A DNA stretch of 6,111 bases from Candidatus Latescibacterota bacterium (GTDB lineage: Bacteria; Krumholzibacteriota; Krumholzibacteriia; Krumholzibacteriales; WJIX01): positions 1-6,111 of the forward strand of contig DAOWMJ010000127.1 of assembly GCA_030643145.1 (NCBI GenBank). The letters are read 5' to 3'. Below are positions 1 through 4,843 of this stretch, in pieces; positions within the stretch are counted from its first letter, which is position 1, and each line of letters opens with the position of its first letter. The notes beneath the pieces were generated by a model. That model worked only from the letters and a program-made list of their open reading frames with translations. It was not told the origin of the DNA and made no database searches. Made by a program: the position numbers and the translations under genes.

Positions 1-147
1 CCCCAGTAATATTTTCACAAGAGCGTCTATTGTCAGGGTTTTACCAAATTCATTTCTGCCCCACAACAGATTAAAATCGGAGAGAAATATTCTACCTCTG
101 TCAGGCAAAGGGCCATAACGTGTAATGGCGAACTCCCTTATTTTCAC
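1..147 (-). CDS. N-terminus of Rad50/SbcC/YhaN-type AAA ATPase (partial, runs off the left edge)
   Basis: Only the first 49 codons are in the window, reading leftwards from a GTG start. The visible peptide begins MKIREFAITRYGPLPDRGR and carries a Walker A motif, GRNEFGKT, at residues 30-37, preceded by a hydrophobic strand (FNLLW). A basic strand, a short loop and an early P-loop near residue 30-37 are the standard opening of SMC-like DNA-repair ATPases; the YGPLPD segment is more like YhaN than classical SbcC. The start overlaps the stop of the nuclease gene by four bases (GTGA), with GGGGGTG five bases upstream as ribosome binding site, so translation is probably coupled. By family knowledge the protein would pair with the nuclease to process DNA ends, the ATPase controlling access to the nuclease site. 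Coiled coils, zinc hook and Walker B lie outside the window, so SbcC versus YhaN cannot be decided. Confidence 0.85.
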   Translation of the reverse strand, partial: MKIREFAITRYGPLPDRGRIFLSDFNLLWGRNEFGKTLTIDALVKILLG

Positions 148-1205
148 AATTTCACCCCCAGCATCGCCTTCACCGTCAGATCAAGCAGTCGCTTTTTTTT
201 CCTGTCATCGAAGCCCTTTTCTTCAAGCTTGTTCCTGAAATCCTTAAACAGATCATCCTCAAATATCGTATGAATATCTCTGAATCCAAAATCAATCTCC
301 AGAGGTTTATTCTCAGTAATTTTATTTATCTCGCAGACAAGTTCGGATTCGCTCATATTAATTCTACTGCTTTCTATATAGCCGGTAACTCTCAACAAGA
401 TATTCGCGTCCGGGTGAATTGCTTCAAGTTCTTCTCTGATCTTTTTCACCGGATCTTCATCCTTAAAGGGATCGAGTTCTATATCAACTTCTTCAAAATG
501 AGGAGTATCAAGAGGATATTCCTCAGGGGGTTTCCCTATTTCAAAGATATTGACCTTTCTCCTCCCCGTCTCTCTTCTGGTTATCGACACCGGTGAACCC
601 GGATAAACAAAATATCCCCCATCTTCCAGCTCCCATACCTCGAACTTAGAGTGAAAATGACCAGCGAGCACATAATCAATATTTAAGTCCTTAAAATAAG
701 AAAGCTTAACGGGCATATATCTTCCCGCACCCTCCTTACCAAAATCCTTTCTGGAAAAGAATGCGTCAAGCAACTCTCCGTGATAGAGCAGTATGTTAGT
801 CTTATCAGTTTTTAAAATATTTCTTAATGACCCAAGCTTTCTTAAAATCTCTTCACCTTCGATATCTTCAAAAGGGAACCCCCATATCCGCAGGTCGTTA
901 GCTTCATAAGGCTTACTTAAGTCAGATATTATTTCAACATCTTCTCCAAAATAAACACCGCTTTTATAAGACTCGATATCATGATTCCCGGGGATAAGAA
1001 CCACCTTAAACCCGGTTTTTGAAAAGAGTTCCCGTATTCTGGGCCTTAAGGCCTCAGCGTCGATCCCCTTGTCAAAGAGGTCCCCGCTTATAGCTAAAAC
1101 TTCAATCTCTTCTTTTTTCCCAACTTCAACCAGTTTCCGGAGAGTCTCCCATCTATCGTCCTGATAGTCTTTTAAATGGATATCCGCCGTATGCAGTATC
1201 TTCAC
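144..1205 (-). CDS. SbcD/Mre11/YhaO-type metallophosphoesterase nuclease
   Basis: Predicted DNA exonuclease/endonuclease subunit of an Mre11-Rad50-like complex, 353 residues, somewhat shorter than typical SbcD. Numbering from the GTG at 1205, the calcineurin-like metal motifs are all present in order: D8-I-H10, G41-D42-LFD, G73-NHD76, YHGE at 141-144 and GHFH at 182-185, followed by a PGS motif at 202-204 that is common at the end of this fold. These residues bind the two catalytic metal ions, so the enzyme looks active. The C-terminal third (about 230-353) is charged and helical and should be the capping and ATPase-binding region. A GTG nine bases further upstream (1214) also fits, but the start at 1205 gives the family-typical MKILHTADIHL and has AGGTG six bases upstream. 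The gene is followed by the ATPase gene with a GTGA overlap. The 273 bases separating the 1214 start from the peptidase gene at 1489 should hold divergent promoters. Confidence 0.93.
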   Translation of the reverse strand: MKILHTADIHLKDYQDDRWETLRKLVEVGKKEEIEVLAISGDLFDKGIDAEALRPRIRELFSKTGFKVVLIPGNHDIESYKSGVYFGEDVEIISDLSKPYEANDLRIWGFPFEDIEGEEILRKLGSLRNILKTDKTNILLYHGELLDAFFSRKDFGKEGAGRYMPVKLSYFKDLNIDYVLAGHFHSKFEVWELEDGGYFVYPGSPVSITRRETGRRKVNIFEIGKPPEEYPLDTPHFEEVDIELDPFKDEDPVKKIREELEAIHPDANILLRVTGYIESSRINMSESELVCEINKITENKPLEIDFGFRDIHTIFEDDLFKDFRNKLEEKGFDDRKKKRLLDLTVKAMLGVKL

Positions 1206-1247
1206 CCTATTCACCTATTCTCTAACTCAATTTCACAAGTGCGGCAT

Positions 1248-1418
1248 TCAATTTTCCGGAGACCGGTCGTCGAATACTTTTATCCCTATATTAATATCAG
1301 TTTTTAAAGATTCCTCACACACTTTTTTCGGAATCCTTTCATCGAAAGAGAGTAACATCTGAACAAAATCTCCATCTGCAATTAAATCCTTGCCCGTCGG
1401 CCAAATCTGTAATACATA
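1248..1418 (-). pseudogene. Start-less coding-like frame, probable tail of a lost gene
   Basis: A frame of 56 codons is open from an upstream stop at 1419-1421 to TGA at 1248-1250. The translation (for example LIADGDFVQMLLSFDERIPK, ending VFDDRSPEN) has a balanced, protein-like composition with alternating hydrophobic and charged residues, unlike most chance frames. There is no convincing start: the only ATG, at 1358, would give 36 residues and has GGAG eleven bases upstream, a long spacing. It ends 33 bases before the 1214 nuclease start, on the same strand, as an operon neighbour would. I read it as the 3' remnant of a gene truncated before the peptidase gene was placed here, or less likely a genuine 36-residue protein. 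I do not recognise the family. Confidence 0.3.
1390..1418 (+). promoter_or_regulatory. Possible sigma70-like promoter for the C69 peptidase gene
   Basis: TTGCCC at 1390-1395 and TACATA at 1413-1418 are separated by 17 bases and lie about 70 bases before the peptidase ATG. The match to consensus is only moderate, and the site lies inside the minus-strand coding-like remnant. The promoter consensus of this organism is unknown, so this is a weak call. Confidence 0.2.
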
Positions 1419-1488
1419 TTAGTTGAACAATAGTAACGAATTATTCCGCCTCAAGTATGACAAAACCTGATATACAAGGGGGATACTA

Positions 1489-3063
1489 ATGAAAACTAAA
1501 TCAGGGGTAAAAAGGATTTGTCCGGTAATTATTGCCGCCGTTATCTTTTTCTCATTAATTACCGGTACATCTTACGCCTGTACAACCCTTATAGCCGGTA
1601 AAAATACGACTGTGGATGGCTCGATACTCTTTGCCAAAACTGAGGACGACGGAGCTGACTATGCCGACTATCTCTGGTTTGTCCCTCGTAAAGAACACAA
1701 TGAAGACGCCATGATAAAGCTTAGCGGCGGAAAGATGATACCGCAGGTAAAGGAAACCTACGCCTACCATTGGGACCAGGTTCCCGGAAGCGAATATTCA
1801 AGCGCCGTGATCAACGAATGGGGGTTGGCTATTGGGAGTGACGCCTGTCCCTCAAGAGAAGATTCTATTGAAGAAGTTGAAAGGCGGGGCGATCTGCTTA
1901 ATGGTGGGATCGGCTGGCGACTGAGATTCATACTCGCCGAAAGATGCAAAACAGCAAGAGCCGCGGTTGAGCTTGCCGCGAAGCTTCTCGATAGATATGG
2001 ATACCGTGGCTCCGGCAGAACCCTCGATATCGTGGGCCCAAAAGACGCGTGGATACTGCAGATGGTTAGGGGAAAACAGTACGCGGCCCGCAGAGTGAAA
2101 GACGATGAAGTTGTACCGATAGCAAACACCTACACAATCCGTAAAGTCGATACAGATGATAAAGACAATTTTGTATGCTCTGATAATCTCATAAAATATG
2201 CCAGGAAACGAGGCTGGTACAACCCGAAAAGAGACGGTGAATTCGACTTCGCGAAGGCCTACGCCAACCAAGAGTCATACGCCGACATAAGAAACACTCG
2301 ACGCTGCTGGATAATGGCTAAAATGGTCGACAAAAACTTTCCTCTCTCCTGGAAAGAAGCGGATCAGGGTAAGATGCCGGAATCGATCAAACCTGACAGA
2401 AAACTCTCACTAAAAGACCTGATGAATATCATGAGAACCCACTACGAAGGAACAGTACTCGATGACTCTGACGGCTACACGAAATCACCGCACAAAAACC
2501 AAAGCCGCCCTGTTTGCACACATATCACCCGCCGAACAACGGTAGTACAGCAACGGGAATGGCTTCCAGTGGAGATAGGTACAATCGTCTGGCGCGCTCT
2601 CTACGAGCCATGTAGCAGCGGCTTTGTCCCCTGGTATCTGTGCGCAAGGGATATTCCGCGGGCCTTCCGGAACGCCCCTGAAAACTACTATGATACAAAG
2701 AAAGGGTTCTATGAATATCACTTCAACATGCCTGAAGAAATTGGACGAGTCGACATGAATTCAGCCTCATATGTATTTGGCCTTATGGCGGGGCTTGTCG
2801 ACTCCGACTACAAAAATGTAATCGATTACGTTCAGAACAAATGGGCTACATTCGAGAACTATCAATTCAGGATGCAAAACCACATTGAAGAAACAGCTCT
2901 CAAACTGTACGAAAGCGACAAAGAAGCAGCGCGAGAGTATCTGGCTGATTACACCAGGGCGAGAGCATTAAAATCTCTCAAGATAGCCAAATCAATCATA
3001 AACACACTTGAATACAGACTATGGAACGCGGAGCAAGGGTCAAGGCTTAAGTTAAACAAATAG
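1489..3063 (+). CDS. Secreted C69-family dipeptidase (peptidase U34/PepD-like, Ntn hydrolase)
   Basis: Predicted exported dipeptidase of 524 residues, the usual size for signal-bearing C69 members. Residues 1-30 form a Sec signal: basic start (K2, K4, K8, R9), hydrophobic core at about 12-24, and TSYA before C31. The mature protein would begin CTTLIAGKNTTVDGS, the conserved C69 start, with C31 as the N-terminal nucleophile. Other family-like segments are NEWGLAIGSDAC (109-120), GGIGWRLRFILAERCKTAR (139-157), REWLPVEIGTIVWRA (356-370) and YEPCSSGFVPWY (372-383). The C-terminus (about 445-515) is helical and charged. AAGGGGG six bases before the ATG is a good ribosome binding site. The gene stands alone: it diverges from the nuclease operon, and no terminator hairpin with a T-run follows. 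Its role is most likely breakdown of dipeptides in the periplasm or outside the cell. Substrate specificity cannot be read from the sequence. Confidence 0.93.
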   Translation: MKTKSGVKRICPVIIAAVIFFSLITGTSYACTTLIAGKNTTVDGSILFAKTEDDGADYADYLWFVPRKEHNEDAMIKLSGGKMIPQVKETYAYHWDQVPGSEYSSAVINEWGLAIGSDACPSREDSIEEVERRGDLLNGGIGWRLRFILAERCKTARAAVELAAKLLDRYGYRGSGRTLDIVGPKDAWILQMVRGKQYAARRVKDDEVVPIANTYTIRKVDTDDKDNFVCSDNLIKYARKRGWYNPKRDGEFDFAKAYANQESYADIRNTRRCWIMAKMVDKNFPLSWKEADQGKMPESIKPDRKLSLKDLMNIMRTHYEGTVLDDSDGYTKSPHKNQSRPVCTHITRRTTVVQQREWLPVEIGTIVWRALYEPCSSGFVPWYLCARDIPRAFRNAPENYYDTKKGFYEYHFNMPEEIGRVDMNSASYVFGLMAGLVDSDYKNVIDYVQNKWATFENYQFRMQNHIEETALKLYESDKEAAREYLADYTRARALKSLKIAKSIINTLEYRLWNAEQGSRLKLNK

Positions 3064-3378
3064 ACATCTATCGAAGTTTCCGGCAAACAGCGTGTAAAAT
3101 ATGTTTGAATTGAATTAATGTGTACATTCGGTATATACACTATAACTGCTTGAATTACCATTGATTACAACATTGTTCACTTTAAACCGTATAATCTGTA
3201 TACAACATCATGTCACCTTATATGACAAATTAACTCTGATATTTACCAGATAAAAGAATTTAATAATTTATATCAGCTCTAATAACTTCCTATACGACAG
3301 TATCTTACATAATACCTTTTTGCTAGATAAATTAATTCCTGCCTGTTGTAACTCCTTTCGGCATTTGAGATGCAATAG

Positions 3379-3486
3379 AATAGCAGAGAAGCGGCGGGGT
3401 TGGGCCCTTCTCCACTTTTAATGACAGAAGCGCCTATCGATAAACCAGGGAAGGTGGTGTTTTCCATGAATGCGCTGTGGAGATAA
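3379..3486 (+). pseudogene. Short coding-like frame in a GC-rich island, possible gene remnant
   Basis: Thirty-five codons run from after a TAG at 3376-3378 to TAA at 3484-3486. The translation includes AAGLGPSPLL, MTEAPIDKPG and KVVFSMNALWR and looks protein-like. The stretch is about 54% GC against about 27% just upstream, consistent with a leftover of a coding gene or an inserted piece. The internal ATG at 3421 has no ribosome binding site, and no frame upstream continues it. The opposite strand is also open here, so a conserved non-coding element cannot be excluded. I do not recognise the sequence. Confidence 0.22.
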
Positions 3487-3498
3487 TATTATTTTCAT

Positions 3499-3527
3499 TT
3501 GCCGAATCAGCGTTCGATAATTATAAA
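3499..3527 (+). promoter_or_regulatory. Candidate promoter for the 202-residue protein gene
   Basis: TTGCCG at 3499-3504 and TATAAA at 3522-3527 are separated by exactly 17 bases, the best sigma70-like pair before this gene. Transcription would start near 3534, giving a leader of about 68 bases that includes the AAGGAGG ribosome binding site at 3589-3595. TTCGA repeats at 3513-3517 and 3528-3532 flank the -10 region and could be a regulator site, but this is speculative. Confidence 0.4.
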
Positions 3528-3601
3528 TTCGAGCATTTCCCGAAAATAATTCCAACCCTTCAACGTAATTATTTGACCTGACTGCTAAAAGGAGGAGTTC
3601 A

Positions 3602-4210
3602 ATGTTTAAACGAACTATTTCAACAATTATAATTATATCGGTGCTATCTCTGATCTGGTATTCATGTTCAGAAAATAGCATTAATCAGCCTGCAGCAAAA
3701 CCAGAAGGTCCAACCGGCGTTGAAACAGACAATTTAAATAAAAAATTAATAAATGACCCCCAAGTAAAAGAGCTTGTTGATATCTGTGATGAACTGATAC
3801 AAACTGTTATTGATCGTAAAATCACACGGGAAGAATTAGAATCCGCCGCTCTTGATAAACAAATAGCCGCTGCTGAGCTGGGTATGTCCGGGATTGAGTC
3901 AGAAAGGCTGATCGATCACATCAAGGAACTCAGTAATTCTCTATTAATGAAATACCCCGAATTGAAAGAAATGGTTCAGAAACAAATGAAGGAACGTTGC
4001 GAAAGTTGTCAGATCAGCCAGGTTATAAGTAACTGGGACAAAGTTCGCGCGGATCAAGATCAAGATAGCCGCAGAGGACTACTGAGCAAGATGAGCTACA
4101 CTACCTATATAGTTGCTCTTATTGGTTGCGCGGTCGGTACCGGGGGCAATGCATTATTTTATGCTATATGCGCTTATGTTGTCTACTGCAGCTATACAGG
4201 AAAGTGCTGA
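3602..4210 (+). CDS. Unidentified exported/lipoprotein-like protein with cysteine-containing hydrophobic C-terminus
   Basis: A 202-residue protein I do not recognise. The ATG has a near-perfect ribosome binding site (AAGGAGG, six bases). Residues 1-21 form a signal (K3, R4, hydrophobic 6-19) ending WYSC at 19-22. C22 followed by SENS suggests a lipoprotein of the relaxed type common in Bacteroidetes relatives, although W at -3 is unusual. A proline-rich linker (29-38) leads to a charged, probably helical region (about 44-150) with CESC at 133-136. The last 38 residues change character: an aromatic, hydrophobic stretch (168-197) split by GTGG at 179-182, with cysteines at 176, 190, 196 and 202. 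Two short hydrophobic helices joined by a glycine turn and closed by disulfides would fit. A precursor with a small hydrophobic bacteriocin-like C-terminal peptide is one possibility; a membrane-anchored structural lipoprotein is another. The next gene downstream encodes a small three-segment membrane protein. Confidence 0.85.
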   Translation: MFKRTISTIIIISVLSLIWYSCSENSINQPAAKPEGPTGVETDNLNKKLINDPQVKELVDICDELIQTVIDRKITREELESAALDKQIAAAELGMSGIESERLIDHIKELSNSLLMKYPELKEMVQKQMKERCESCQISQVISNWDKVRADQDQDSRRGLLSKMSYTTYIVALIGCAVGTGGNALFYAICAYVVYCSYTGKC

Positions 4211-4238
4211 ACTATAAAACGGTTATGTAGTATATTTT

Positions 4239-4267
4239 CCGGATCGAGATAAATTTTCTCTATCCGG
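4239..4267 (+). terminator. Hairpin after the 202-residue protein gene (possible terminator or attenuator)
   Basis: CCGGAT at 4239-4244 pairs with ATCCGG at 4262-4267, then a C/T mismatch, then GAGA at 4246-4249 with TCTC at 4257-4260, around a seven-base loop. That is ten base pairs with one mismatch, starting 28 bases after the stop codon. No T-run follows on the plus strand (GCTGAAAG), so it is not a classical intrinsic terminator. It may stabilise the upstream message or reduce read-through into the small membrane protein gene. Confidence 0.45.
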
Positions 4268-4357
4268 GCTGAAAGAAACACCTTGATTTTTAAGAAAATC
4301 GTCTTTACTCTTTTTCTTGGGTTTTAAATTACCTTACCGATTCAAGAAAACTAATCG

Positions 4358-4364
4358 AAAGGAG
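4358..4364 (+). promoter_or_regulatory. Ribosome binding site deciding the TTG start at 4372
   Basis: AAAGGAG lies seven bases before the TTG at 4372, with no ATG at a suitable distance. It is the main reason to accept a TTG start for the 76-residue protein, because the first in-frame ATG (4441) would lose the whole first membrane segment. Confidence 0.7.
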
Positions 4365-4371
4365 CAAAACA

Positions 4372-4602
4372 TTGACGGAGTATATTCCAATAGCATTGAT
4401 AGTTCTCTTCCTGCCTGTGGTTTTTATATCAAAAAAGCTTATGAAGCACCCGGCCACAACATTTATAATGGCAGCTATAACTTTATACTTTATAGTCTAT
4501 GCGTTTTTAGAACCTGAAGATGTTTGGTTTTATCTCTTATTCACCTTAATAGGCATTGTCACTACTATCAGGAGCGCGAAATCGTCAGGCCTTTTAAAGT
4601 GA
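4372..4602 (+). CDS. Small three-segment membrane protein, function unknown
   Basis: A 76-residue protein starting at TTG. It has three hydrophobic segments: about 4-20, 28-46 and 51-66. The short loop KKLMK (21-25) and the basic tail (R67, K70, K76) should lie inside, and the acidic EPED (47-50) outside, giving a consistent N-out, C-in topology. There is no signal-peptidase site and no recognisable family motif. It lies 161 bases downstream of the 202-residue protein gene on the same strand, with a hairpin between, so it may be cotranscribed at a lower level or have its own weak promoter. A small membrane protein next to a secreted cysteine-containing precursor is the arrangement seen with immunity or accessory proteins of peptide toxins, but nothing in its sequence proves that role. 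The gene is real by ribosome binding site and topology; its function is open. Confidence 0.72.
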   Translation: MTEYIPIALIVLFLPVVFISKKLMKHPATTFIMAAITLYFIVYAFLEPEDVWFYLLFTLIGIVTTIRSAKSSGLLK

Positions 4603-4645
4603 TACGATAGATACAGAGATTGAGGGGTGGTCAGCTCTAATAGTT

Positions 4646-4801
4646 TTATATGAGCGCCGGACGAATCTCAGCGCGGAATTGGTTATAAAGGCTGTAAAAT
4701 TTTCTTAAGTTAAATGGGGGGAGAAATCCCATTCTCTTTTTCTCCCTCCGTCCTTGTTTAATCTCATCCGGATAATAGTCCTGAATAGCTTTCTTGTTCA
4801 T
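4646..4801 (-). CDS. Small ORF after the Omp85 gene; N-terminus like PaaI-type thioesterases, possibly a remnant
   Basis: Fifty-one codons from ATG at 4801 to TAA at 4646-4648, with GGGAGG eight bases upstream, starting 42 bases after the stop of the Omp85 gene on the same strand. The product starts MNKKAIQDYYPDEIK and continues as a strongly basic, aromatic peptide (QGRREKKRMGF, then FNLRKFYSLYNQFRAEIRP). The first 13 residues resemble, from memory, the start of PaaI-family hotdog thioesterases, where a YGCGRxN segment should follow. That segment is absent, so the reading is either a gene broken after its first codons or an unrelated small protein. A long inverted repeat at 4716-4749 lies inside the frame, which argues for decay or for a terminator overlapping the frame. 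Confidence 0.4.
   Translation of the reverse strand: MNKKAIQDYYPDEIKQGRREKKRMGFLPPFNLRKFYSLYNQFRAEIRPALI
4716..4749. terminator. G-rich hairpin between convergent genes
   Basis: GGGGGGAGAAA at 4716-4726 pairs over eleven positions with TTTCTCCCTCC at 4739-4749 (one G-T wobble), with a twelve-base loop. It lies about 110 bases after the small membrane protein gene, where the plus-strand transcript must end before meeting the minus-strand Omp85 gene. The following bases, GTCCTTGTTT, are only moderately T-rich; on the minus strand ATTTAACTTAAG follows. It is therefore a plausible but imperfect terminator for plus-strand transcription. Confidence 0.45.
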
Positions 4802-4843
4802 ATACCGATCCTCCCGCTTATAAATCCCGCACAGTAATGATAA

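Larger units (their letters stand above)
3064..3601. other. 538-base intergenic region, AT-rich with a GC-richer island
   Basis: No intact gene is supported here. The first part is very AT-rich (about 27% GC over 3201-3300) with small palindromes such as TGTATACA and a weak TGTCA/TGACA inverted repeat. No terminator with a T-run follows the peptidase stop. TTGAAT and TATATA 16 bases apart near 3110-3140 could be a promoter, but in such AT-rich DNA this means little. Positions 3381-3480 rise to about 54% GC and contain a coding-like tail and a hairpin, GAGAAG at 3386-3391 with CTTCTC at 3407-3412, extended by GG/CC with one bulged base. The last 100 bases carry the promoter candidate and the strong ribosome binding site of the next gene. 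Confidence 0.6.

Noticed and set aside
270..596. Plus-strand 108-codon frame opposite the nuclease gene
   Set aside because: It lies wholly antisense to a gene with complete catalytic motifs and its own translation has no recognisable features or ribosome binding site.
1256..1268. CCGG-AGA-CCGG and the palindrome GACCGGTC
   Set aside because: Four-pair stem only, and it lies within the coding-like remnant; no evidence for an operator.
1764..2271. Two minus-strand frames of 121 and 139 codons opposite the C69 peptidase
   Set aside because: They overlap a well-supported gene and differ from it only as antisense shadows; composition is serine/proline-rich or otherwise unprotein-like.
3279..3467. 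Minus-strand 62-codon frame in the intergenic region
   Set aside because: Its start has no clear ribosome binding site and half of it runs through very AT-rich DNA. The GC-rich half is reported as a possible remnant on the plus strand, but the strand is uncertain.
4292..4318. Inverted repeat AAGAAAA/TTTTCTT before the small membrane protein gene
   Set aside because: Seven A-T-rich pairs with a 13-base loop are too weak and too common in AT-rich DNA to call a terminator or operator.
4317..4517. 66-codon plus-strand frame overlapping the small membrane protein
   Set aside because: It has no ribosome binding site, and the overlapping TTG-started frame has a good site and a coherent membrane topology.
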